Of a stretch of 34,892 nt of DNA, positions 23,867-32,815 are shown piece by piece. Position 1 is the first letter of the stretch. The number at the start of each line of letters is the position of its first letter. Below the pieces are notes generated by a model. It was not told where the DNA came from and did no database searches. It worked only from the letters and a program-made list of their open reading frames with translations. Source of the stretch: Candidatus Heimdallarchaeota archaeon. Lineage in GTDB: Archaea; Asgardarchaeota; Heimdallarchaeia; Heimdallarchaeales; Heimdallarchaeaceae. Location of the stretch: contig JAUWEG010000017.1 of assembly GCA_030608385.1 (NCBI GenBank), positions 1 through 34,892 on the forward strand, written 5' to 3'. A program made the translations under genes and the position numbers.

Positions 23867-25810
23867 TTGGTTTTAAGGAATACAGTAGGTTTGAACACTT
23901 TGAGTTATAAAGAAGTATTAGAGAAAATATCCGAAGACATACATAACGAACTCCCTGAAAACTCTGCAATTACTACTATAGAATTTGAGGGACCAGAGGT
24001 TGCAGTTTATTCTAAGAAACCCAGGGTGTTAGTTGACGATGAAACAATTGTAAAGGAATTAGCTAAGAAATTAAGGAAAAGAATAGTTATTCGTTCAGAT
24101 CCTAGTGTAAGACTACCAAAGGATGAAACAATTTTCGCGATAAATGAATTAGTTGGAAAAGAGGGAGAGATAACTAATATCGATTTTGATGAACTAGTTG
24201 GTGAAGTAATTATAGAAGCATTGAAACCCGGTGTCATAATAGGGAAATCAGGTGAAATGTTACGTAATATAATTGCAAAAACATTATGGCGACCAAGAGT
24301 CATGAGAACCCCTCCAATCGAATCAAGGGTTATAAAAACTATAAGACACCTTTATCAAGAACATTCAAAGAAACGTCAAGAAGTCCTTAGAACCGTTGGA
24401 AAGAGGATTCACAGACCAATAATTTACAGAGATGATACAATAAGAGTTACAGCGCTAGGTGGTTATGCAGAAGTAGGTAGAAGTTCTTCCTTAGTACAAA
24501 CTGGAGAAAGCAGAATACTAGTTGATTGTGGAATCAATGTTGGGAGTAACACCCCAAATAATACATTCCCAAGATTTGATTTACCAGAATTTGACATTGA
24601 ACAACTTGATGCAGTTGTGATATCACATGCTCATCTTGATCATTCAGGTTTTGTTCCTTATCTGTTTAAGTATGGATACAAAGGTGCAATATACACTACA
24701 CGACCTACTAGAGATTTAATGACTATGTTACAAATTGATTATCTTGATGTAGCAAATAAAGAAGGTAAAACATTACCTTATGAACAAAGGGATATCAGAA
24801 ATTCAGTCTTACATACAATTGTTTTAGATTATGGAGAAGTAACAGATATAACGCCAGATATACGACTAACTTTTCATAATGCAGGTCACATAATTGGAAG
24901 TGCTATTCCTCACCTTCATATTGGAGAAGGAGTCTACAATGTTGCTTTCGCTCAAGATATAAAATTTGCTAAATCCAATCTATTAGATGCGGCTAATGCA
25001 AGGTTTCCAAGATTAGAAACATTATTTATTGAATCAACTTACGGCAAACCACAAGATATTCTTCCTTCAAGAATTGAATGTGAAAAAATGTTGAGAAACA
25101 TAATATATGATACTATTAAAAAAGGAGGTAAAGTTCTAATTCCGGTACTTGCAGTTGGAAGGGCTCAAGAAATACTTGTAGTTTTGGAAGGGCTAATGAG
25201 AAATGGAGAACTCCCAAAGATTCCAATATATACTGATGGTATGATAAGAGAAGCTTCAGCAATTACAACAGCTCATCCAGAATTCTTATCAAAGAATTTA
25301 AGAGAAAGAATTTTCCATGAAGGAGAGAATCCTTTCCTAGCTGAGCAGATGAAACATGTAGGAGCTAGTGAAGAAAGGGAGTTAATTATTGAAGGCGACC
25401 CATCAATAATCTTGGCTACAAGTGGTATGATGAATGGAGGGCCCAGTGTTCAATATTTCAAAGCACTTTGTTCAGATCCAAATAATGCACTAATCTTTGT
25501 AAGCTATCAGGGTAAAGGAACTTTAGGCAGCAAAATCAAAAAAGGGATTACAGAAATTCAAATGGTTGAAAATAGAAAAACTGTGATGTATCATATTGAA
25601 ATGGCTGTTCACAGTATTTCTGGTTTTACAGGTCATAGTGATAGAAGGGAGTTAGAAAATTATATCAACAAAGTTACTCCAAAACCAGAAAGAGTTGTTG
25701 TTATTCATGGTGAAGAATCAAAAGTAACAAAGTTTGCGTCTTGGATATACAAAACCACAAAAAGAGAAAGTCTTGCACCTCCTAATGGAACAACTATCAG
25801 ATTAAAATGA
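23867..25810 (+). CDS. aCPSF1/FttA: KH-domain beta-CASP ribonuclease, transcription termination factor
   Basis: Archaeal homologue of the 3'-end cleavage factor CPSF73. It cuts nascent RNA at U-tracts and ends transcription. Two N-terminal KH-like domains (about 1-170; VIIGKSGEMLRNII is the GxxG loop) precede the metallo-beta-lactamase/beta-CASP core: HAHLDHSG (about residue 254), HNAGHIIGS, FAQDIKFA (metal Asp), ESTYGK, ATSGMMNGGPSVQY, GFTGHSDRRE and VIHGEE. Length is normal. No ATG fits: starts at TTG 23867, 23891 or 23900 are possible. The last gives MSYKEVLEKI, closest to the family's usual beginning, and AGGT lies 9 bases before it. Convergent with the MCT-1-like gene, 8 bases apart. Confidence 0.95.
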   Translation: MVLRNTVGLNTLSYKEVLEKISEDIHNELPENSAITTIEFEGPEVAVYSKKPRVLVDDETIVKELAKKLRKRIVIRSDPSVRLPKDETIFAINELVGKEGEITNIDFDELVGEVIIEALKPGVIIGKSGEMLRNIIAKTLWRPRVMRTPPIESRVIKTIRHLYQEHSKKRQEVLRTVGKRIHRPIIYRDDTIRVTALGGYAEVGRSSSLVQTGESRILVDCGINVGSNTPNNTFPRFDLPEFDIEQLDAVVISHAHLDHSGFVPYLFKYGYKGAIYTTRPTRDLMTMLQIDYLDVANKEGKTLPYEQRDIRNSVLHTIVLDYGEVTDITPDIRLTFHNAGHIIGSAIPHLHIGEGVYNVAFAQDIKFAKSNLLDAANARFPRLETLFIESTYGKPQDILPSRIECEKMLRNIIYDTIKKGGKVLIPVLAVGRAQEILVVLEGLMRNGELPKIPIYTDGMIREASAITTAHPEFLSKNLRERIFHEGENPFLAEQMKHVGASEERELIIEGDPSIILATSGMMNGGPSVQYFKALCSDPNNALIFVSYQGKGTLGSKIKKGITEIQMVENRKTVMYHIEMAVHSISGFTGHSDRRELENYINKVTPKPERVVVIHGEESKVTKFASWIYKTTKRESLAPPNGTTIRLK

Positions 25811-25818
25811 ATAAACAT

Positions 25819-26310
25819 CTAGAATTGAAATTCCCAAATGGAATCTCTGAGATGATGGAGATTCTTAATGACCTTCCCTTTCTTAGATTTTGAAAAGTCT
25901 TTTGAAGAAATTAATGATTTACCTATGCCAATTATAGAATTCGCCCTCTCTTCATGAATGACAACAATTGAACCTTCTTTTATCTCCTCGTCAAAAAAGA
26001 CAATTCCGGGAGACATAACATCAGCTCCATTAGTAATAAACCTGATTGCCCCTATATCAACTACAATTTTAGGGAGGGAATGAGTATGTTGTCGCAAAAA
26101 ATGGATTGTAGGTATTTTCATATTTTCATGGTCAAAAACCCATATTTTACGATTATTGACAATAAAAGTACCAATATCTGTTTTAACTTCTTCAATTATT
26201 ATATCTTTTTGCAGAGAATTTGTTATTTCTTCACCGAAAAATTCTGTTAAATGAGCGATTAATGCTCTTTTATCCTTTTTTGATAAGTGATTTCTTGTTT
26301 TAATTTGCAT
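25819..26310 (-). CDS. MCT-1/Tma20-like PUA-domain protein
   Basis: A 163-residue protein similar to MCT-1 (MCTS1/Tma20), a eukaryotic 40S-binding factor in ribosome recycling and reinitiation. The N-terminal domain (TRNHLSKKDKRALIAHL) precedes a PUA domain with VDIGAIRFITNGADVMSPGI, IVVIHEERANSIIGIGKSLIS and a closing IKNLHHLRDSIWEFQF. Human MCT-1 has the same order (GAIKFVLSGANIMCPGL, ALCVGVMKMS, GIGIENIHYLNDGLWHMK). The TTG at 26325 in the track is less likely than the ATG at 26310. It follows the HTH gene by 21 bases on the same strand. Confidence 0.85.
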   Translation of the reverse strand: MQIKTRNHLSKKDKRALIAHLTEFFGEEITNSLQKDIIIEEVKTDIGTFIVNNRKIWVFDHENMKIPTIHFLRQHTHSLPKIVVDIGAIRFITNGADVMSPGIVFFDEEIKEGSIVVIHEERANSIIGIGKSLISSKDFSKSKKGKVIKNLHHLRDSIWEFQF

Positions 26311-26331
26311 ATTAGTACATTCCAAAAATCA

Positions 26332-26775
26332 TCATTTTTGCAATCTTTCAAGAATAGAACTATAAGACTTCTTTATTGCTTCATATCTATCTTTTGAAGA
26401 CATCCCTAGAACATACATCTGTTCTTCATTTTCTAATCTTCGTGTATATTCTTCTCTCAATGAAGAAACGAATGTATCAATCGCATCCCTTACATTGGAA
26501 AGCAAATCTAGTCCAGGCGAGGGTATGGTATAAATATATTTCAAGGTTGGATAAGTGTCAGCTTTTCTCTCTATTAATCCAATCTCTAACATTTGCTTGA
26601 GATGTTTTTCAACAGCAGGTCTCGAAATACCTAATTCTTTTGTAAGTTCATCTGCCGTTAATTTCATATTTCCTAAAAGGGTAAGGATTTTTCTCCTAGT
26701 ACCATCGCGGAAAATTGAATAAATGACATCTACAATGGGGTTCTCCTTTTGAGAATCATCTAAAATCTCAGGCAT
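26332..26775 (-). CDS. Winged-helix (ArsR-like) transcriptional regulator
   Basis: A 147-residue DNA-binding protein. Residues 18-80 form a winged helix: IFRDGTRRKILTLLG, TADELTKELGISRPAVEKHLKQM and a beta wing ending in KYIYTIP. The C-terminal 60 residues are helical and charged (LREEYTRRLENEEQ, EAIKKSYSSILERLQK), probably for dimerisation. There are no ligand-binding cysteines, so metal sensing is unlikely. It is divergent from the bactofilin-like gene across a 145-base region filled with TTTAA-type repeats, which may be its operators, and 21 bases from the MCT-1-like gene it may share a transcript with. Confidence 0.85.
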   Translation of the reverse strand: MPEILDDSQKENPIVDVIYSIFRDGTRRKILTLLGNMKLTADELTKELGISRPAVEKHLKQMLEIGLIERKADTYPTLKYIYTIPSPGLDLLSNVRDAIDTFVSSLREEYTRRLENEEQMYVLGMSSKDRYEAIKKSYSSILERLQK

Positions 26776-26793
26776 ATATCGACATCTGGTTTT

Positions 26794-26860
26794 CTACTTA
26801 AATTGTTGTCGGTTTAAACTTCTCGGTTTAAGCTTATAACTTAAGATTTAAGTTTATTAC
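26794..26860. promoter_or_regulatory. Repeat cluster between divergent HTH and bactofilin-like genes
   Basis: Several related words lie close together: TACTTAAA, CGGTTTAAACTTCT, CGGTTTAAGCTTAT, AACTTAAGA, TTTAAGTTTA. Two copies of TCGGTTTAA are 14 bases apart, and TTAAG/CTTAA are inverted repeats of each other. The position between a regulator and its divergent neighbour suggests operator sites. This is inference. Confidence 0.4.
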
Positions 26861-26880
26861 CTAATTGATTAAAAAAAACA

Positions 26881-26914
26881 TTATATAAAATGTTGATAAA
26901 TTAGTTTTAAGGTG
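26881..26914 (+). promoter_or_regulatory. Promoter and ribosome binding site of the bactofilin-like gene
   Basis: TTATATAAA at 26881-26889 is a strong TATA box. AAGGTG at 26909-26914 precedes the ATG (26921) by 6 bases, so the start is secure and the leader is very short. Confidence 0.55.
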
Positions 26915-26920
26915 TAAGTA

Positions 26921-27823
26921 ATGAGTCAAAATGACATAAGAATGTATAAAGAACTCTTAGATCTCCTAGATAAGAGGAAAGAAGAAGGCGCAATCGACAA
27001 AGCTAGCTATGAAGAATTAAAGGAAAGATACACTGAAAAATTAAGTTCAGCTAGACAAGAATTAGAATTTAGAAAAGATGCACCTGACATAAAAGTATCA
27101 GGATCAAAAGCTTTCACACAAGATTCTATTACTGTTTCTGGTGCTGCCACAATATCTGGAGGGAAAGTGACAAGAGATATAAGAATCTTTGGATCGGGTA
27201 AAATCTCTGGAGATATTGAATGTAAAGCATTGCGATGTTCTGGATCAGTTAAAGTTTATGGAAATGTACTCGCACATGGTGAAGTAAAGTGCTCAGGTTC
27301 ATTTAAATGCGAGAAAGATTTACATACTGATGAAAATGCCTCGTTTAGTGGTTCAGCAAGAGTTTCAGGAGAAACCGTGGTTCAGGGACATCTTTCTGTA
27401 ACTGGATCCTATAGAAGCGAAAAGAATACACAGGCCATTAGAGGAGCTACCCTCACTGGTTCTTCTATAATAGGAGCTAATCTACTTTCTGAAGATACAA
27501 TTAAAATTGGAGGAAAAGCACGTATTGAGAAAAACATCTTGTGCGATAATGTATTAATCGAAGGTCGAAGAACCGTTTTTGAATCTTGGTTTTTCAGGAA
27601 AGCTAAAAAAATAGTAACTGTTTATGGAAGCATCATTGCACAAAATGAAGTAGATGTTCAAGATGTTAAAGTATTTAAGAATATTAAGGGAAGGGTTGTA
27701 AAACTAGGCCCTAATACTTTGGTAGAGGGGAGAGTATTTTATGTTGAAGATTTGTTCATGGCAGATAGTGTGAAGTTGATGAAAGACCCTAAGAAAGTAT
27801 CCCAAGAAGAAATTAAACTCTAG
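26921..27823 (+). CDS. Bactofilin-like beta-solenoid protein with SHOCT-like N-terminus
   Basis: A 300-residue protein. The first 45 residues (YKELLDLLDKRKEEGAIDKASYEELKERY) resemble a SHOCT short helical oligomerisation motif. From about residue 55 the chain is a run of short glycine- and valine-rich turns (VSGSKAF, VSGAATISGG, IFGSGKISGD, CSGSVKVYGNVLAHGE, FSGSARVSGE), as in bactofilin/polymer-forming cytoskeletal beta-helices. A break near 215-230 (WFFRKAKK) is followed by a second set of turns. There is no signal or membrane helix, so it is probably a cytosolic filament-forming scaffold. It is longer than typical bactofilins. Divergent from the HTH regulator. Confidence 0.8.
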   Translation: MSQNDIRMYKELLDLLDKRKEEGAIDKASYEELKERYTEKLSSARQELEFRKDAPDIKVSGSKAFTQDSITVSGAATISGGKVTRDIRIFGSGKISGDIECKALRCSGSVKVYGNVLAHGEVKCSGSFKCEKDLHTDENASFSGSARVSGETVVQGHLSVTGSYRSEKNTQAIRGATLTGSSIIGANLLSEDTIKIGGKARIEKNILCDNVLIEGRRTVFESWFFRKAKKIVTVYGSIIAQNEVDVQDVKVFKNIKGRVVKLGPNTLVEGRVFYVEDLFMADSVKLMKDPKKVSQEEIKL

Positions 27824-27888
27824 ATATTTTCTTTGATATCTCTCTCTTTCTTTTCCAGTTTCAACTATTCTGTTTCCGAAGATAGAAT

Positions 27889-29406
27889 CTAGATTTGATA
27901 TAAAGGTGAGAATTTTTCCTTTAAATATTCTATATGATATCTTGGTTTCAGGTCTTCTCCTGTGATACTTTTAACCATATCGAGACAATCCAAAGTTCCA
28001 CCCCTCTGATGGATATTTAATCCAAGCCATTGACGGATGGGCTTGAATTTACCATTTTGTAGAGATGTTTTCCAATCAGGAAAATCTTGAGACATTTTAG
28101 CTGCTATTTGAGAAGAGATTAAGTCACCTATCCCATAACCAAAGAAGTAACCGTAATATTGTGAATACCAGTGTAAATCTTGCATCAATCCTAAAGTATC
28201 GTTTGGAACATCAACTCCTAAATAGTGCTTGTATTTTTCGTTCCAAACCTGAGGTAATTCTTTCGTATCTATCTTCCCAGCAAACCAATCTCTCTCTATT
28301 TCAAACCGAATTATGATATGCAAAATATAAGTAACCTCATCAGCTTGTATTCTAATAAAACTAGGATTTACAGCATTAAGAGCAAAATAGAAATCTTCCA
28401 AAGAAATATTCTTGAAAACATCTGCAGTATCTTTTTGAAACTGAGGGTAATAATAATTCCAAAACTCTTTTGAGCTAGCAATAATGTTTTCAAGAAATCT
28501 AGATTGTGATTCCCCAAAACTTGGAGACGACATGCGATATATAGGTTGATTAAACCATTCATCCTTCCCTTGTAATCCATGAATGGCATGACCACATTCA
28601 TGTGCCCCCGCAAGAAAAGCAGATAAAACATGGTCTTCGTGATATTTTACAGTAACCCTGACATCCTTAAAACCACCACCAATCGTTAAAGGATGTTCAA
28701 CCTCAGCAATATTTCCAACTGCATTATCTGAATAGAAATCATATTCTAAGAAGCGTGCAAGGCTTTCAACCATTTTCACCTGAGCTGAACGTGAAACGTT
28801 CCTACTAAGAAATGATCTATCAGGTTTTACTTCTGATTCAGAGCATTTCTTGATAAAAGGAATAAGAAAGGTCTTTACTTCATCAAAGAGATTAGAAAGT
28901 ATTTTTACACTAAAACCCTTATCTCGACTATCTATAAGTGCATTAAAAGGATCATCCATATTTTTTGATTTAGCCAAGAGAGAGGTAGACTCTACATTGA
29001 GAGCAAATAAATTTTCTAAATCAGGAAGAACCATTTGAAAGTCAGATTTTGCCTTAGCTTTTTTCCAAACTTCAAGAGTTTTGTTTGATTGATTAGCAAG
29101 TTTTCCTACTAACTCAGATGGAAGAATTGTTCTGTCATCATAATCTCTTCTAATCAATTCTATATTTCTTCTTTGAAAATCATCAAGGGAATTGTCTTTT
29201 TCACATGTTTCCAATAATGTACCTATTTCTGATTTGGTAGTTAAGCCATGAATTTTTTGACTAATATATTGAAATTGTTTTGCTCTATACCCTACTGCAG
29301 CGGGGGGCATGTGTGTATTCATATCCCAATAAAGAACTCCACTAATTGAATTTAATAATTGTATTTCTTGATAATTTTCTAATATGTCATCATATGCTTT
29401 GCTCAT
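27889..29406 (-). CDS. Carboxypeptidase Taq (M32) family metallopeptidase
   Basis: A 505-residue zinc carboxypeptidase that removes C-terminal residues from peptides in the cytosol. The zinc motif is HECGHAIHG (about residue 268), in place of the usual HEAGHALY, with the third ligand and active-site region in GESQSRFLENI (about 297). Other M32 signatures seen are the N-terminal YWDMNTHMPP, IRIQADEVTY (family: RTEADE) and HWYSQYYGYFFGYGIGDLIS. Length matches family M32. There is no signal peptide. It is a single gene, 66 bases from the convergent bactofilin-like gene and 76 bases downstream of the enolase on the same strand. Confidence 0.95.
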   Translation of the reverse strand: MSKAYDDILENYQEIQLLNSISGVLYWDMNTHMPPAAVGYRAKQFQYISQKIHGLTTKSEIGTLLETCEKDNSLDDFQRRNIELIRRDYDDRTILPSELVGKLANQSNKTLEVWKKAKAKSDFQMVLPDLENLFALNVESTSLLAKSKNMDDPFNALIDSRDKGFSVKILSNLFDEVKTFLIPFIKKCSESEVKPDRSFLSRNVSRSAQVKMVESLARFLEYDFYSDNAVGNIAEVEHPLTIGGGFKDVRVTVKYHEDHVLSAFLAGAHECGHAIHGLQGKDEWFNQPIYRMSSPSFGESQSRFLENIIASSKEFWNYYYPQFQKDTADVFKNISLEDFYFALNAVNPSFIRIQADEVTYILHIIIRFEIERDWFAGKIDTKELPQVWNEKYKHYLGVDVPNDTLGLMQDLHWYSQYYGYFFGYGIGDLISSQIAAKMSQDFPDWKTSLQNGKFKPIRQWLGLNIHQRGGTLDCLDMVKSITGEDLKPRYHIEYLKEKFSPLYQI

Positions 29407-29482
29407 TTAATATCACTTACAAAAAGACGAATGGTATTCAAAAATATTATCCCCTGAATAGAAAAAGTAAGTAGGAAACAGA

Positions 29483-30733
29483 TTATTTGCTTCCAAGATA
29501 TTTTGCTTTGTCTCCTAGCTGCTCTTCAATACGTAGTAGTTGGTTATATTTTGCAGTACGTTCTCCTCTTGCAGGAGCACCAGTTTTTATTCTCTCAGCT
29601 CCAAGAGCTACAGCTAAATCAGCAATGAATGCATCTTCTGTTTCTCCTGATCTGTGAGAGATATTTATACCCCAACCATTGTTACGTGCTAGATTGGCAG
29701 CTTGAATAGATTCAGTTAATGTCCCGATTTGATTGACTTTCAGTAAAAGATAATTTGCAGCTTTCTTATCAATCGCCATCTGTATTCTCTTTGGATTTGT
29801 TACAGTTAAATCATCTGCAACTACAGATATATCAGGTACTTTTGCATGTAATTTTGCAAAAGACTCAAAATCATTTTCATCAAATGGATCTTCAATTGAA
29901 ATTATTGGATATTGATTAACTAAATCGACATAATAGTCGACAAGCTCACTACCAGTTAGTTTCTTTCCATCAACTTCATACAAAGAATCTTCAAAGAATT
30001 CAGATGCCGCAGAATCCAATCCAATAGAGATTTGTTTTCCAGGTTTATAACCTGCATCTTTAATGGCTTCAACTAGCATATCAAGTGCTTCAGGTGCAGT
30101 ATCAACTGGACTACCAAAACCCCCCTCATCACCTAGATTAATTGCTGAGGGTCCAAATTTCTTTAAATTGTTCCTTAGAACTTGATAAACCTCGCATATT
30201 GATCTCAAAGCTTCGCTGTATCTTTTGAAACCATGAGGAATAAGCATAAATTCTTGGATTTTCAAATTACCTCCTGCATGTTCCCCACCATTGATAACAT
30301 TTAACATAGGAACAGGTAAACTTGTTGCATCCTTATTCATATATTCATAAATTGGAAGGTTCAATCCATTCGCTGCAGCTTTACATACAGCTAATGAAAC
30401 ACCAAGCATTGCATTTGCTCCAAGTTTAGATTTATTTTCAGTTCCATCAATTTCCAACATTAGATTGTCAATTGCTTCTTGCTCAGTTACTTCCATTCCT
30501 ATAACTTTGGGGGCAATGAGTTTGTTTATGTTTTCAATGGCTTTTAAAACACCCTTTCCAAGAAATCTTTTGTCTTTGTCTCGTAATTCAAGTGCTTCGT
30601 GCTCACCAGTAGAAGCACCAGAAGGAACTAAAGCACGACCAAAGCCTTCAGATGTATAAACATCCACCTCAACAGTAGGATTTCCTCTTGAGTCTATTAT
30701 TTCACGAGGAATAATCTTTGTTATTTTAACCAT
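29483..30733 (-). CDS. eno: Enolase (phosphopyruvate hydratase)
   Basis: A 416-residue glycolytic/gluconeogenic enzyme that interconverts 2-phosphoglycerate and phosphoenolpyruvate. All catalytic motifs are intact: [35 protein letters not shown] (general acid/base Glu), [12 protein letters not shown] and VVADDLT (Mg ligands), [10 protein letters not shown] (catalytic Lys) and [12 protein letters not shown]. The ORF-track start at 30754 adds seven residues before [12 protein letters not shown]; the ATG at 30733 is the family-standard start. Located 54 bases downstream of the thiL gene on the same strand. Confidence 0.97.
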   Translation of the reverse strand: MVKITKIIPREIIDSRGNPTVEVDVYTSEGFGRALVPSGASTGEHEALELRDKDKRFLGKGVLKAIENINKLIAPKVIGMEVTEQEAIDNLMLEIDGTENKSKLGANAMLGVSLAVCKAAANGLNLPIYEYMNKDATSLPVPMLNVINGGEHAGGNLKIQEFMLIPHGFKRYSEALRSICEVYQVLRNNLKKFGPSAINLGDEGGFGSPVDTAPEALDMLVEAIKDAGYKPGKQISIGLDSAASEFFEDSLYEVDGKKLTGSELVDYYVDLVNQYPIISIEDPFDENDFESFAKLHAKVPDISVVADDLTVTNPKRIQMAIDKKAANYLLLKVNQIGTLTESIQAANLARNNGWGINISHRSGETEDAFIADLAVALGAERIKTGAPARGERTAKYNQLLRIEEQLGDKAKYLGSK

Positions 30734-30787
30734 AGTAATCAAAGATAAAAACAAAGTACAATTATTAAGGATTTTTCAAGGTATATC

Positions 30788-31786
30788 TCAAGTTTTGAAA
30801 TGTTCAAAACCCTCATTTGACATATTATGCATTGAAAATTTTTGCTCTGAAATAATTATTTTTTTATGGTTTTTATTGAAATGGCCAATCTTTCTTACAA
30901 ACAATTTTTTCTCTTTGGCCTGTTTTAACAATTCTTCCTCCATCTCTGGAATAATAGAGAAAATAAGTTCAAACTCTTCTCCTCCATTAAATGTTAAATC
31001 TAATGGATTCAGTTTTTTAGTATTAGCGTAAGATTCTACTAGAGAATGAATAGGAACTTTAGTGACATTAATTCCCATTTTATTTATATCTGATAATTCT
31101 TTCAAAGTTATAAAAAGACCATCCGAACTATCTATACATGTATTGATTGAAATTTTGCTAAAAAGATCTAAATATTCGATTTTCGCTTTTGGTTCAAATA
31201 TAGAAGACAGTACTATTTCTTGCAAATCAACTGGAACTTTTTGATTTTTCAGAAGTAGATTATAACCAAGGGACGTTAGTCCAAAAAAACCTGTTGAAAA
31301 AAGTAAATCTCCATTATTGGCACCTTTTCTGGGAAGTAATTTCTCTCGCTCACAAACACCAAATGAAACAATATCTACAATAATATCAGCTGTTTCATTT
31401 AAATCCCCTCCAAGGTATAAAATATCATATTCAGTACATTGATCTCTTATCCCTTGAATTATATCCATTGCTCTAGATATTTCTAAATTTGAAGGGAACC
31501 CAATGCTTGCAAGACAACCTAAAGGTTTTGTGCCTTTTGCAACAATGTCGCTAACAGACATTGTCACAGCTTTTTGCCCTATTTGTTTGTCTGACATTCC
31601 TGGAAGAACATCAGTTTCAAACACCAACATATCTGCATTAATTACAAGAATTTTTCCTGATTCTAACGCAAAAGTCGAAGCATCTTCATTGTAATCGAGG
31701 ATAGGAGTATCTACCAGATTAGCTATTTTCGATAAAAAAAGCTTCTCTCCAATCTGTTTCATTTTACGGGTTGTTTGTTCTTTCAT
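30788..31786 (-). CDS. thiL: Thiamine-monophosphate kinase
   Basis: A 332-residue ATP-dependent kinase that turns thiamine monophosphate into the cofactor thiamine diphosphate. It has the PurM/ThiL fold motifs: DYNEDASTF (first metal Asp), NADMLVFETDVLPGM, the VTMSVSDIVAKGTKPL segment, YLGGDLNETADI, STGFFGLTSLGYNLL, ISINTCIDSSDGL and FNGGEEFELIF (usually GGEDYEL). All metal-binding Asp positions are kept. It is probably co-transcribed with enolase. No other thiamine gene is seen in the window; no TPP riboswitch is visible upstream. Confidence 0.92.
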   Translation of the reverse strand: MKEQTTRKMKQIGEKLFLSKIANLVDTPILDYNEDASTFALESGKILVINADMLVFETDVLPGMSDKQIGQKAVTMSVSDIVAKGTKPLGCLASIGFPSNLEISRAMDIIQGIRDQCTEYDILYLGGDLNETADIIVDIVSFGVCEREKLLPRKGANNGDLLFSTGFFGLTSLGYNLLLKNQKVPVDLQEIVLSSIFEPKAKIEYLDLFSKISINTCIDSSDGLFITLKELSDINKMGINVTKVPIHSLVESYANTKKLNPLDLTFNGGEEFELIFSIIPEMEEELLKQAKEKKLFVRKIGHFNKNHKKIIISEQKFSMHNMSNEGFEHFKT

Positions 31787-31888
31787 TTAATTCCCCTAAT
31801 ATATGTTATTTGTGACATTTCAAAAGAATTTCTAATTAGTTGAAGAGATCTTAAAACAAAAATGAAAGAAAGGAGACTGAAGAAACTG

Positions 31889-32716
31889 CTATGTTAACAC
31901 TCCTGAAAAGTAGAAGAAGAATACAAAAAGTGCTACTGGCATTGCTATTGCAACAAAAGCATTAACCCAAGCCATTTTTCCTATGATTCTTAATGATATA
32001 GAGGAATAGATAATAAATACAAGCCACAAGACTACCATTATTCCCTTAAATATCCACATAGCTGGAGAACCATACAAGTTATCTATATAACCGGTAAAAT
32101 CTCCAAAATCTACCTGGTCTGAATCCCCTAAACCCCCAGATGGCCCCATTAACGTGAGAAATATACCAAAAAATTCTCCTATAGTAATAGCTGCAAGTGA
32201 ATAACCAATTATTGATCTGAATTGTTTTGTTGTTGCCTCGGAGCCAAGTATTGCTGCAAATTTTGCCATTAACCAAGTTGCAATAAATAGGAAAATTTTA
32301 TACATCAACCAAACTACTAACGGCATTATAACTAGAGTAACTAAAAACAAAATGAATCCCATTGATATTGTCATTGACCACTTGTCAGGATCAGAACTTC
32401 CAATTAAGAAAGAGGTTGAATATACAACTCCTGATTTTACCATAACCATATAATATCGCAAAGAGAGAAATAGAGAAAATAGGAATAAAATGATATTGCC
32501 ACCTTTTTTTTCAGTAGCAATTGCGATTTCTTCACTGGTTCTAAAAGGATGTCTAAAATATGCATACAACCGTATGAAGACTTCTCTTAATGAGGGTTTG
32601 AATGAAAATTTCTTCAACTCATACTCCAGAAGTCCAAAACCACAAAATGGGCAAACAGAGTATTCTAATGGAACAGTCTCAGAACAGCTTGGGCATTTTT
32701 GTGTACTTTCACTCAT
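31889..32716 (-). CDS. Zinc-ribbon plus Yip1-like membrane protein
   Basis: A 275-residue membrane protein. It opens with a short zinc ribbon (KCPSCSETVPL and VCPFCGFG, about 7-30) followed by FIRLYAYFRHPFRTSEEIA and five to six hydrophobic helices. The layout (P-containing amphipathic start, then RSIIGYSLAAITIGEFFGIFL in the centre and helices to the end) matches the Yip1 family, whose eukaryotic members act in ER-Golgi traffic and whose prokaryotic members are uncharacterised. The TTG at 32725 is less likely than the ATG at 32716. It lies 99 bases downstream of the anchored surface protein and 102 bases upstream of thiL, all on the minus strand. Role unknown. Confidence 0.65.
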   Translation of the reverse strand: MSESTQKCPSCSETVPLEYSVCPFCGFGLLEYELKKFSFKPSLREVFIRLYAYFRHPFRTSEEIAIATEKKGGNIILFLFSLFLSLRYYMVMVKSGVVYSTSFLIGSSDPDKWSMTISMGFILFLVTLVIMPLVVWLMYKIFLFIATWLMAKFAAILGSEATTKQFRSIIGYSLAAITIGEFFGIFLTLMGPSGGLGDSDQVDFGDFTGYIDNLYGSPAMWIFKGIMVVLWLVFIIYSSISLRIIGKMAWVNAFVAIAMPVALFVFFFYFSGVLT

Positions 32717-32815
32717 GTTGCTCAAATCTTTATATTGGTTTAGGTTTAATATTTATTGTGGCTAGTTAATGAAAACTTTTGTGTTAAATGTAATGAGAAG
32801 TTGAAGTATAAAAAA

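Noticed and set aside
30734-30754. Seven extra residues at the enolase N-terminus in the ORF track
   Set aside because: Enolases start at the MVKITKI position; the upstream codons are most likely untranslated.
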